DNA of 13,437 bases from Candidatus Poribacteria bacterium (lineage in GTDB: Bacteria; Poribacteria; WGA-4E; GCA-2687025), in assembly GCA_002687025.1 (NCBI GenBank), contig NYZG01000093.1:1-13437 (forward strand), given 5' to 3'. The notes under the pieces were generated by a model. The model did no database searches. It was not told the DNA's origin and saw only the letters and a program-made list of their open reading frames with translations. How positions within the stretch are numbered: the stretch's first letter is position 1; each line of letters begins with the position of its first letter. A program made the translations under genes and the position numbers. Of the stretch, positions 1-5,875 are shown piece after piece.

Positions 1-63
1 GCTGCCCGCCTGTCCATTGGCCGGGCTGTGCGATCCGGTACTCTTCCTGCGGCCCGGCGGGGT

Positions 64-1059
64 TCAACCCGCCGAGGGTGTTGACTTGTCCTTCCCGCCT
101 TCGTCGCGGCCGGCCTTGAAACGGTCGATCACGGGCTGGAAGGGAAACATGAATTGTTCGTAGATCGACAGACGCCTGCGGTCGTCCTGCCCGACGATGG
201 CAGATTCGCCGTCGCGATAGGTGCCGAAGATGCGGTCGAAAACGATGATCGAATTGCCATAGTTGCAGCGCGTATCCTCATAGCTGAGCGCCGTGTGATG
301 CAGGCTGTGATGCCGGATCGTGGTGAACAGGAATGAGTAGAACAGCGGCGGGTTCGACCGGACATTGGCATGGGCAAAGCCCGAGATGACGCCGCCCATG
401 TTGATCGCGCAGAAGATCGCGGCCAGGCTGAAATCGAACAGCGCGACGACGCTGAGGCTGATCAGCACCAGCTCGATCGGGTTGCCGACCGCGCCTTTCA
501 GCGCGTTGAGCTGTGTTACGTGGTGGTGCGGCGCGTGGGTCAGCCACAGCGGATACACGTTGTGCATCAGGCGATGCATCCAATACTGGCCGAATTCGAC
601 CAGCATGATCACCATCAGCGCCTGCACCACGAAGGGCAGTTCCATCAGCCACGGCGTGGCGATGCCAAGCCGTTCCTTCAGCGCCATCAGCGGCTCGTCC
701 GCGATCTTGGTCGCGGTCCAGCCGACCACGGTGTACATCAGCACGGTGTAGAAGACGTCGGTCGCGAATTCGCGGCGGTTGATGCGCCAGCCTTCGTGCC
801 GTTCGAACAGGAATTCGAGGCCCTGGATCCACGCCATGATCGCGACGGCGACGATGACGAGCGTATAGGGTGCCTCTACCCAGGCGTCGGGGGCGAAACC
901 CCAGAAGGCGACGACGGCGGCAAGGGTGAAGGGCGGGATCAGGTTGACGATCGTCGTCCGCACCTTCGCGCCGGGCGCTGCATCCGATGCTGCCTGCGCG
1001 GCGGGATCCGCCTGCGAAGCAGAGGAACGATGCGTGCTGCCATCTTGCGGCTGGTGCAT
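64..1059 (-). CDS. Membrane-bound di-iron hydroxylase, sterol desaturase / fatty acid hydroxylase superfamily
   Basis: A 331-residue integral membrane protein. Its three histidine clusters fit the superfamily's HX3H, HX2HH and HX2HH pattern: HRLMH at residues 162-166, HAPHHH at 175-180 and HHSLHH at 250-255, with a further His at 230. In known members these bind a di-iron centre that hydroxylates or desaturates lipophilic substrates using O2. Hydrophobic segments lie near residues 37-56, 62-82, 100-118, 142-160 and 195-225. The first ~33 residues are a polar, Ala/Ser-rich cytosolic tail. The start is well supported: a perfect AAGGAGG sits at 1066-1072, six bases upstream of ATG 1059. The gene has its own promoter region carrying one of three copies of the putative operator (1159-1184), which links it to the guanidine operon. 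The substrate cannot be read from the sequence; sterol, fatty acid, carotenoid or another compound are all possible. Family assignment is firm, function is open. Confidence 0.9.
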   Translation of the reverse strand: MHQPQDGSTHRSSASQADPAAQAASDAAPGAKVRTTIVNLIPPFTLAAVVAFWGFAPDAWVEAPYTLVIVAVAIMAWIQGLEFLFERHEGWRINRREFATDVFYTVLMYTVVGWTATKIADEPLMALKERLGIATPWLMELPFVVQALMVIMLVEFGQYWMHRLMHNVYPLWLTHAPHHHVTQLNALKGAVGNPIELVLISLSVVALFDFSLAAIFCAINMGGVISGFAHANVRSNPPLFYSFLFTTIRHHSLHHTALSYEDTRCNYGNSIIVFDRIFGTYRDGESAIVGQDDRRRLSIYEQFMFPFQPVIDRFKAGRDEGGKDKSTPSAG

Positions 1060-1148
1060 AGAAAACCTCCTTATCGGGCCGCGAACGGCCCAATGTCGAA
1101 ATTCCTCTGCCCAGTGGCTTTGCGTCGTTCTTTAATGCGACGAGAGAC

Positions 1149-1176
1149 AAGGTATAGATATTACCAAAAGCGTCAA
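1149..1176 (-). promoter_or_regulatory. Candidate promoter of the hydroxylase gene
   Basis: Read on the minus strand, TTGACG (1176-1171) matches the -35 consensus at five of six bases. It is followed after 16 bases by TACCTT (1154-1149), a weak -10 match. The -35 box lies inside the inverted repeat at 1159-1184, so a protein bound there would block the polymerase. The -35 is persuasive; the -10 is only plausible. Transcription would begin about 80 bases before ATG 1059. Confidence 0.45.
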
Positions 1177-1184
1177 GCGTATTA
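1159..1184. promoter_or_regulatory. Putative NikR-like operator, copy A
   Basis: TATTAC at 1159-1164, 14 bases, then GTATTA at 1179-1184: an inverted repeat with one mismatch from the perfect copy at 4636-4661 and the same spacing. Read on the minus strand, TTGACG occupies positions 3-8 of the spacer, the same register as in the other two copies. The half-site GTAATATC is identical in eight bases to copy B. Overall length (26 bases) is in the range of operators described for NikR-family repressors. That the NikR-like protein encoded at 7501-8007 binds here is inference. Confidence 0.6.
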
Positions 1185-1188
1185 AATC

Positions 1189-1202
1189 AGCAATGCTGCA
1201 AC
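1189..1202. repeat. Direct repeat AGCAATGCTGCAAC, copy 1
   Basis: The 14-base string AGCAATGCTGCAAC recurs identically at 1302-1315, and its 11-base core GCAATGCTGCA is found again at 4691-4701 in front of the ABC transporter operon. The core contains the odd palindrome AGCA-A-TGCT. This copy lies five bases beyond operator copy A, upstream of the hydroxylase promoter. It could be a binding site for a second regulator; nothing identifies that protein. Confidence 0.5.
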
Positions 1203-1301
1203 TGCGTTGTCCGGCAACAAATGTCTGCACCGCAAGGATTTTCGCTGTTTTGCGTGTGATACGGGACCGGGGCAACAGGGCATTTCGGGCGCATCGATAG
1301 T

Positions 1302-1315
1302 AGCAATGCTGCAAC
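1302..1315. repeat. Direct repeat AGCAATGCTGCAAC, copy 2
   Basis: Second exact copy of the 14-base repeat, 113 bases from copy 1 and in the same orientation. No TATTAC-N14-GTAATA inverted repeat is visible beside this one. Confidence 0.5.
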
Positions 1316-1389
1316 ATTACCCGCCTAGCGGGGCGAATCGCGGGAAGATTATATCCTTCCCCCTCCCCAGCCGCCGGACCCTCAAACGA

Positions 1390-1417
1390 AAACACCCGGA
1401 CATTGGCCCGGGTGTTT
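1390..1417 (-). terminator. Intrinsic terminator of the MBL / beta-propeller operon
   Basis: AAACACCCGG (1390-1399) and CCGGGTGTTT (1408-1417) form a perfect 10-base-pair stem with an 8-base loop. Read on the minus strand the second arm runs directly into TTTTCGTTTG, a usable U-rich tail. It lies about 25 bases after the stop codon of the gene at 1443-2375, the right place and orientation to end the three-gene minus-strand operon. Confidence 0.8.
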
Positions 1418-1442
1418 CCTGTCTTCGGTCTGAGGGGTGCGG

Positions 1443-2375
1443 TCACTCCTCCGCGGCAGCGGCAGGTTCGGACCACCATGACAGGGTTTGGTTGTCATGC
1501 GCCGACGTCCAGATGCCCGCATCGGTATAGCGCAGCGCGCCGCTGCCAGCCGCCGCGCCTGCGCGCGTGACGACCTGCATGGTCGCGGGATCGATCTTGG
1601 CGAAAGTCTGGTCGTCGGTGGTACGCAGCCAGACCGCGCCGCCGCCGACGTCGATATCGCCATAGATCAGGTTCTCGCCGACCTTTATCCGGCCGACCAG
1701 CTCCATCGTTTCGGGATCGACCCTTGCGACGGTGCCGTCGCCCTGTTCCTGCACCCACACCCCGCCTTCGCCTGCGGCGAGGAAGCCCGGCTGCTTGCCC
1801 AGCGATACCTTGCCGACAACTTCATTGGTGGCGGGATCGATCTTCTGCAGGGTCTGCCCATCGCTGCTGACGGCCCAGAGCGCGTCGAACCCATAGGCGA
1901 GGTAGAACGTGCCCGGATCGACCGTGACGCTGGCGATGACCGTGTTGCTGGCCGGATCGATGCGCGCGATCTGGCCGGTGGCGGCGCTGGGGACCCAGAT
2001 CGATCCCGCCCCCTCGACCACATTGGTTTCGCCCTTTGGATTGGCGATGCCGGTTTCGATGATCGTCTGCACCTCGGCGGTGTCGAGGTCGATGCGGTAG
2101 AGATTGGCGTCGGGGCAATTGGCCACCCACAGCGATCCATAGCCGACCGCCATGGTCCCGCAGGGGCGCGGCATCGGGGTTGCGGCCAGCTTGCCTTCGG
2201 TCGACCATTGCTCGACCCGGCCGTCGTTGGTGGTCCAGACCGTGTCGCCATCGATCGCGAGGAAGTCGGCGAAACCGGGAACGCTGAACTCCTGCTCGAC
2301 CAGTTCGGATGCACTTGCCGATACCGATGACAGGATGGCGGCCGATGCGAGTGCCGCTGCGACAGTCTTCTTCAT
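1443..2375 (-). CDS. Secreted beta-propeller protein (YncE / Vgb-like repeats)
   Basis: A 310-residue protein with a Sec signal peptide (MKKTVAAALASAAILSSVSASA, likely cut before SELV). It consists of about six to seven repeats of ~42 residues with the pattern 'WV...G.V.RIDP.T..V...I', for example IARIDPASNTVIASV, LQKIDPATNEVVGKV and FAKIDPATMQVVTRA. This is typical of YncE-type and streptogramin-lyase-type seven-bladed propellers. No PQQ ligand set or lyase active site can be assigned, so it may bind a ligand or partner in the periplasm rather than catalyse. An ATG six bases earlier (2381) is possible, but AAGGAG at 2383-2388 is one base from it and seven bases from ATG 2375, so 2375 is preferred. 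It is the last gene of the minus-strand operon: its start is about 30 bases after the stop of the exported MBL-fold gene, and the terminator follows. Confidence 0.85.
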   Translation of the reverse strand: MKKTVAAALASAAILSSVSASASELVEQEFSVPGFADFLAIDGDTVWTTNDGRVEQWSTEGKLAATPMPRPCGTMAVGYGSLWVANCPDANLYRIDLDTAEVQTIIETGIANPKGETNVVEGAGSIWVPSAATGQIARIDPASNTVIASVTVDPGTFYLAYGFDALWAVSSDGQTLQKIDPATNEVVGKVSLGKQPGFLAAGEGGVWVQEQGDGTVARVDPETMELVGRIKVGENLIYGDIDVGGGAVWLRTTDDQTFAKIDPATMQVVTRAGAAAGSGALRYTDAGIWTSAHDNQTLSWWSEPAAAAEE

Positions 2376-2382
2376 GCGCATG

Positions 2383-2388
2383 CTCCTT
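2383..2388 (-). promoter_or_regulatory. Ribosome binding site deciding the start of the beta-propeller gene
   Basis: AAGGAG on the minus strand. It is one base from ATG 2381, too close for initiation, and seven bases from ATG 2375, the usual distance. It therefore favours the shorter protein beginning MKKTV. Confidence 0.7.
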
Positions 2389-2405
2389 GGTTGGGCCCGG
2401 CGGGC

Positions 2406-3407
2406 TCAGCTGTAGCGATAGGGGTATTTGTCGATGGTGGTCATGCTGCGCGTCTGGTTGCATAGGAAGACCGTGCCGGTGAAATAGATGCCCGGTTCGG
2501 TGACCGTCTTCGCGAATTCGAACGTGTCGCGCAATTGCTGCACCGTCATCTGCACGGGCGCCTCGTTCGGCTGGTAGGTGAGGCCGTAGGGATAGTCCTC
2601 GTCGTCCTTGCTGATCTCGACATGGCAGCCCATCACATGGGTGACGGGATGGGTGTCCACGAAATCGATCAGCCGCTGCATGCTGTCGAACCACGGCTCC
2701 CAGAAACTGATGTAGCAGCGACCGCGATAGAACATGTCGCCGGTATAGAGGATCTGGGTGTAGCTGTCGTAATAGGCGAATTCCGACACAACATGGCCGG
2801 GCGACCCCCAGATCAGGATCTCGCGCCCGCCAAGGTCGAGCGACACGCGTTCCTCGGGAAAATTGGTCATACCCCAGAAGCCGACCATCTCCTCATGCGT
2901 CAGGCCCATGTAGCGGGTGTTGGGCCGTTCGGCGAACTGGTTGACCGCCGCATAATGGTCGGCATGCAGATGGCTGAACGCGACCAGCAGTTCCATACGT
3001 TCGGGGTTCTTGTCATTGCGCTCGCACCATTCGTCGATAGTCGCATCGACGATGCCGCGCAGGTCGCAGTCGTTGCGCAGCTGCACGAAACCCTCGTCCA
3101 GCAGCAGGATCCGGTCGTTCCCGAAATAGAGCGGGGCGAAGGGCGCTTCGTAGCTGTAAGCCTTGTTCTGGCGCAGGATCGCGGTGTGGTCGTTGTACCA
3201 ATGCACCTGCCACGGCGGGTCGGTGTTATCCATGCAGGATTCCGACCCGAAGATCCATCTGTCGGGAAAGCTGCCGGCGGCGGGCAGGTTGCTGGTGAAA
3301 TCGATCGGCGGGCCATTGCCGGCGCGCGACTGGGCATAGGCCACGCCCGCGCCCGACAGCGGGATTGCGGCGACGGCATTGCAGGCAAGAAACATGCGGC
3401 GGTCCAT
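2406..3407 (-). CDS. Exported MBL-fold metallo-hydrolase with intact metal site
   Basis: A 333-residue protein of the metallo-beta-lactamase superfamily. It starts with a Tat-like signal (DRRMFLA, then a hydrophobic stretch, with a probable cut after GVAYAQ near residue 26), so it is probably exported folded. The full metal set is visible: H146-x-H148-x-D150-H151 (HLHADH), H205 (GSPGH), bridging D224 (YTGD) and H262 (MGCH). A di-zinc hydrolase is therefore likely; the substrate is unknown. The reading frame opens at 3473, but the Tat-like signal and the purine-rich GGGGGA before ATG 3407 favour 3407. It follows the degenerate MBL gene by 16 bases and precedes the propeller gene by about 30, so the three form one operon. 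It is clearly paralogous to the upstream protein: both have 'GS....NTDP..QV..YN...ILRQN....EAPF..L.FGN...LL.D.G'. Confidence 0.88.
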   Translation of the reverse strand: MDRRMFLACNAVAAIPLSGAGVAYAQSRAGNGPPIDFTSNLPAAGSFPDRWIFGSESCMDNTDPPWQVHWYNDHTAILRQNKAYSYEAPFAPLYFGNDRILLLDEGFVQLRNDCDLRGIVDATIDEWCERNDKNPERMELLVAFSHLHADHYAAVNQFAERPNTRYMGLTHEEMVGFWGMTNFPEERVSLDLGGREILIWGSPGHVVSEFAYYDSYTQILYTGDMFYRGRCYISFWEPWFDSMQRLIDFVDTHPVTHVMGCHVEISKDDEDYPYGLTYQPNEAPVQMTVQQLRDTFEFAKTVTEPGIYFTGTVFLCNQTRSMTTIDKYPYRYS

Positions 3408-3423
3408 GAATGTGTCCCCCAGT

Positions 3424-4512
3424 TCAGAACGGATGCGGCGGGCGGATCTGCGGCACGTCGGCGGGCCACACATTGGTTCGCTGATCGGGGCTGACGCCGT
3501 TCAGCAGGATGAAGTCGGGCCGGATCAGCATCAGGTCCCTCCCCTGAACCTCGCGTGCATATTGCAGCGCCTCTGCGATCAGGGACGGTTCCATTTCCAG
3601 CACGCGTTCATAGGGCCGGTAATTGCGGAAGCGCGGATAGGCCTGACCCGGCACGAACATCATGTCGATATGGCCGCCCATCACATATTTGACGGGATTG
3701 GCGTCGGCAAAGGCCTTCAGCCTTTCGAGCGAGGCCACGAAATCGCGGTCGTTCCCGATATTGATCTTTCCGGGAAACAGCAGGTCTCCGGTGAACAGGA
3801 AATCGCAATAGGGATCGTAGAAGCTGAGCCCGTCCTTGTGCGTGCCGGGCGTCGGGATCACCTGGATCACGCGGTCGCCCAGATCGATGCTGGACGTGCC
3901 GGTGGGCCACTTGCCCAGCAGGCCGTGGAATTCCTGCATCGCGGCCAGCGGCGTGGGCGCAATGGTCGTGTCGGGGCGGCCCGCGAACTGGGCAAGGCCC
4001 TTGGTCTGCGCGTGGTCTTCGCCCGATGTCATCACCAGAGTCAGCGGCACGCGGGTGCGCCCCCTCGCCTTGGCCCAGCGTGCGACGATCGCGTCGACCG
4101 TCTCGCGCAGCGGGTAATGCGCGGGGTTGGCGCTTGCGCCATTGTCTATCAGCAGCGCGCCCTTGTTGCCGAACAGCAGATAGGTGAACGGCGCTTCCCA
4201 ATGCACGCACATGTTCTGGCGCAGGATAAAGCTGTCCTCGTTATACTGCATCACCTGCACGCGCGGGTCGGTGTTCTTCGCCGCTACGTTCGATCCATAT
4301 GCCCAGCGAAAGGCGATATTGCCGGGCGCAGGGCCGTCGCTGGCATAGTCGTGTATCACGGGGGCGGCGGGATGCAGCGGCACCGCACTGTCGGTATTGC
4401 GCACGCCGGGGCGGTTATACTGCAATTCCGGATTGCCGTTGGGATAGCTGCGCGAGGTGGACGATTGCGGATTGCCGGACAGTTCCGGTCGGTAGGTCTG
4501 GTTTTGCGGCAT
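3424..4512 (-). CDS. MBL-fold protein with partly lost metal site
   Basis: A 362-residue protein homologous to the exported hydrolase encoded downstream, but with no signal peptide and a longer polar N-terminus (~60 residues, rich in N, P and S). Where the partner has HLHADH it has TSGEDH (T162, G164, D166, H167), so the first two histidines, both site-1 zinc ligands, are missing. H225 (PGTH), D243 (FTGD) and H281 (GGH) remain, so a single metal site (D166/H167/H281 with D243) could survive. It may be a mono-metal enzyme, a non-catalytic binding protein or a partner of another protein. GGGGGGAG at 4517-4524 precedes ATG 4512. First gene of the minus-strand operon, facing away from the ABC transporter operon across the operator at 4636-4661. 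Fold is firm, activity uncertain. Confidence 0.85.
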   Translation of the reverse strand: MPQNQTYRPELSGNPQSSTSRSYPNGNPELQYNRPGVRNTDSAVPLHPAAPVIHDYASDGPAPGNIAFRWAYGSNVAAKNTDPRVQVMQYNEDSFILRQNMCVHWEAPFTYLLFGNKGALLIDNGASANPAHYPLRETVDAIVARWAKARGRTRVPLTLVMTSGEDHAQTKGLAQFAGRPDTTIAPTPLAAMQEFHGLLGKWPTGTSSIDLGDRVIQVIPTPGTHKDGLSFYDPYCDFLFTGDLLFPGKINIGNDRDFVASLERLKAFADANPVKYVMGGHIDMMFVPGQAYPRFRNYRPYERVLEMEPSLIAEALQYAREVQGRDLMLIRPDFILLNGVSPDQRTNVWPADVPQIRPPHPF

Positions 4513-4580
4513 CGCACTCCCCCCATGCGCCGCCCGAAGGCAGCCGTGAACGATAGCCCTAGATGCACGCCCTCCCAGAC

Positions 4581-4621
4581 GTCGCGCCTCGCCGGAACCT
4601 TGCGATTCCGGTGCGCGCGAC
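4581..4621. other. Long imperfect inverted repeat in the divergent intergenic region
   Basis: GTCGCGC (4581-4587) pairs with GCGCGAC (4615-4621), and CCGGAA (4592-4597) pairs with TTCCGG (4606-4611). They are separated by a small internal loop and capped by an 8-base loop, giving 13 base pairs in all. It sits just left of operator copy B, at about the predicted start of minus-strand transcription. It lacks a T-run, so it is not an obvious terminator. It may be a leader structure or a protein site. Confidence 0.5.
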
Positions 4622-4625
4622 GATC

Positions 4626-4653
4626 ATCCTACGGATATTACAAAACATATCAA
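4626..4653 (-). promoter_or_regulatory. Candidate promoter of the MBL / beta-propeller operon
   Basis: Read on the minus strand, TTGATA (4653-4648) is followed after 16 bases by TAGGAT (4631-4626), four of six matches to the -10 consensus. The geometry is the same as in the candidate hydroxylase promoter at 1149-1176. The -35 box lies inside operator copy B. Transcription would start about 110 bases before ATG 4512. No equally good promoter is visible on the plus strand for the ABC operon. Confidence 0.4.
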
Positions 4654-4661
4654 CAGTAATA
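4636..4661. promoter_or_regulatory. Putative NikR-like operator, copy B (perfect inverted repeat, divergent genes)
   Basis: TATTAC (4636-4641), 14 bases, GTAATA (4656-4661): a perfect six-base inverted repeat in an AT-rich island between the divergent MBL and ABC operons, so one bound repressor could control both. Copies A (1159-1184) and C (7458-7483) have the same spacing with one mismatch each. On the minus strand the spacer contains TTGATA in the same register as the TTGAC boxes of the other copies. Confidence 0.65.
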
Positions 4662-4690
4662 ATTCTTCATGGACAAGCGGCCCAATTCGC

Positions 4691-4701
4691 GCAATGCTGC
4701 A
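4691..4701. repeat. Third copy of the GCAATGCTGCA motif
   Basis: Eleven bases identical to the core of the 14-base repeats at 1189 and 1302. This copy lies between operator copy B and the ribosome binding site of the ABC substrate-binding protein gene. Three chance occurrences of an 11-mer in 13 kb would be unexpected, and all three lie in the intergenic regions that hold operators A and B. Confidence 0.45.
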
Positions 4702-4707
4702 TCCGCG

Positions 4708-4714
4708 AAAGGAG
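4708..4714 (+). promoter_or_regulatory. Ribosome binding site deciding the start of the substrate-binding protein gene
   Basis: AAAGGAG, eight bases before ATG 4723. It selects this start over the in-frame ATG at 4669, which has no ribosome site, almost touches operator copy B, and would place 18 polar residues in front of the lipoprotein signal. Confidence 0.75.
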
Positions 4715-4722
4715 TTCGAATC

Positions 4723-5808
4723 ATGCTCATGGGGGTCCGCCACGCGGGAAAAATTGCACTGATGCTGTGCGCGATGCTGATCGCTGCCTGCTCACCTTCG
4801 GGAAGCGAGCAGCAGGAGCCGCGCACCGAATTCAACATCGGCTGGTCGATCTATGCCGGATGGATGCCATGGCCCTATGCGCAGCAGGCCGGCATCGTGA
4901 AGAAATGGGCCGACAAGTACGGGATCGAAATCAACTTCGTGCAGGTGAACGACTATGTCGAGTCGGTGAACCAGTACACAGCAGGCAAGCTGGACGGCGT
5001 AACCGTCACCAACATGGATACGCTGACCATCCCCGCCGCTGGCGGCAAGGATACCACCGCGATCATCGTCGGCGATTATTCGAACGGCAATGACGGGATC
5101 CTGCTGAAGGGTTCGAACGATCTGGCCGCGATCCAGGGCCGCGACGTCTATCTGGTCGAGCTTTCGGTCTCACATTACCTGCTCGCGCGGGGACTTGAGA
5201 CCAAGGGCATGCCGTTGACAGCCGTCAATACCGTCAACACGTCGGATGCCGATATCGCGGGGGCCTTTTCCTCGCCCGACATCACCGCGGCGGTGGCATG
5301 GAACCCGCAGCTTGCGACGATGAGGGACACGGCGAATACCAATCTGGTGTTCAGCTCCGCCGATATTCCGGGCGAGATCATCGATCTGCTGGTCGTCGAT
5401 ACCGCGACGCTGAAGGCCAATCCGAACCTCGGCAAGGCGCTGGCGGGGATCTGGTACGAAACGATGGCCCTGATGCAGCAGGACAGCGAAGCCGGGCGCG
5501 AGGCGCGTGCGGCGATGGCCAAGCTGGCGGGCACCACGCCCGACGTGTTCGATGACCAGCTGTCGACCACCTATCTCTATGCCGACCCCGCCGCCGCGGT
5601 CGAGGCGACCCGTTCGCCCGCCCTGGTCGAGACGATGACGCGCGTGCGCGACTTCAGCTTTGCGCAGGGCCTGTTCGGACAGGGCGCGCGGTCGGCCGAT
5701 GCGGTGGGCATGTCCTTCCCCGGCGGCACCGTGCTGGGCGATCCGGACAATGTGACGCTGAGGTTCGACGACACCTACATGCAGATGGCCGCCGAAGGCG
5801 CCCTGTGA
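4723..5808 (+). CDS. ABC transporter substrate-binding lipoprotein of the urea/guanidine carboxylase region
   Basis: A 361-residue periplasmic binding protein of the NitT/TauT-like type seen next to urea (guanidine) carboxylase genes. The N-terminus is a lipoprotein signal: positively charged start, hydrophobic core, and lipobox IAAC with the lipidated cysteine at residue 23. The mature protein begins with a polar linker and then 'FNIGWSIYAGWMPWPYAQQAGIVKKWADKYGI', the characteristic opening of this family, followed by 'NDYVESVNQYTAGKLDGVTVTNMD'. It should capture a small cationic or neutral nitrogen compound, most probably guanidine, and hand it to the permease encoded next. First gene of the plus-strand operon. 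A stem-loop at 5824-5856 separates it from the permease gene and could let it be made in excess. Family assignment is strong; the ligand is inferred from context. Confidence 0.9.
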   Translation: MLMGVRHAGKIALMLCAMLIAACSPSGSEQQEPRTEFNIGWSIYAGWMPWPYAQQAGIVKKWADKYGIEINFVQVNDYVESVNQYTAGKLDGVTVTNMDTLTIPAAGGKDTTAIIVGDYSNGNDGILLKGSNDLAAIQGRDVYLVELSVSHYLLARGLETKGMPLTAVNTVNTSDADIAGAFSSPDITAAVAWNPQLATMRDTANTNLVFSSADIPGEIIDLLVVDTATLKANPNLGKALAGIWYETMALMQQDSEAGREARAAMAKLAGTTPDVFDDQLSTTYLYADPAAAVEATRSPALVETMTRVRDFSFAQGLFGQGARSADAVGMSFPGGTVLGDPDNVTLRFDDTYMQMAAEGAL

Positions 5809-5823
5809 CGGGCACAATGATCG

Positions 5824-5856
5824 GGGCGGCTGCGGGCACGATGCGCGCAGCCGCCC
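5824..5856 (+). other. Intercistronic stem-loop between binding protein and permease genes
   Basis: GGGCGGCTGC (5824-5833) and GCAGCCGCCC (5847-5856) form a perfect 10-base-pair stem with a 13-base loop. There is no T-run after it, so it is more likely an mRNA-stabilising or partial termination structure than a full terminator. Such stems are common after binding-protein genes in ABC operons, where they keep that message more abundant than the permease message. Confidence 0.55.
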
Positions 5857-5875
5857 AAAGCGGGGGTTCTGATCG

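Larger units (their letters stand above)
1060..1442. other. Intergenic region between hydroxylase gene and the terminator of the upstream operon
   Basis: About 380 bases with no convincing gene. From left to right it holds the Shine-Dalgarno sequence of the hydroxylase gene (1066-1072), a candidate promoter with embedded operator (1149-1184), two direct copies of a 14-base repeat (1189-1202 and 1302-1315), two small unassigned inverted repeats (CCCGC-cta-GCGGG near 1320-1333 and GGGAAG-N8-CTTCCC at 1342-1361) and the hairpin terminator of the beta-propeller operon (1390-1417). The ORFs that cross it (for example 1132-1479 minus and 1207-1530 plus) have no ribosome site or recognisable motif. 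Confidence 0.7.

Noticed and set aside
1..63. Possible gene or terminator at the left edge
   Set aside because: Only 63 bases are available; no frame, hairpin with T-run or ribosome site could be supported.
278..1150. Overlapping long frames on both strands across the hydroxylase gene (278-1150 minus, 370-1185 plus)
   Set aside because: Arg/Ala-rich or His/Asp-rich shadow translations with no motif; the hydroxylase frame has the histidine boxes and a perfect ribosome site.
1320..1361. Small inverted repeats (CCCGC-cta-GCGGG and GGGAAG-N8-CTTCCC) as terminators
   Set aside because: Short stems without U-tracts; the strong hairpin at 1390-1417 already ends the operon.
3379..4659. Plus-strand 426-codon frame opposite the degenerate MBL gene
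   Set aside because: Antisense shadow of a gene with clear MBL-fold homology to its neighbour; no coding signature of its own.
4669..4722. Upstream ATG for the substrate-binding protein
   Set aside because: It has no ribosome site, lies seven bases from operator B, and would bury the lipoprotein signal behind 18 polar residues; ATG 4723 has AAAGGAG at the right distance.
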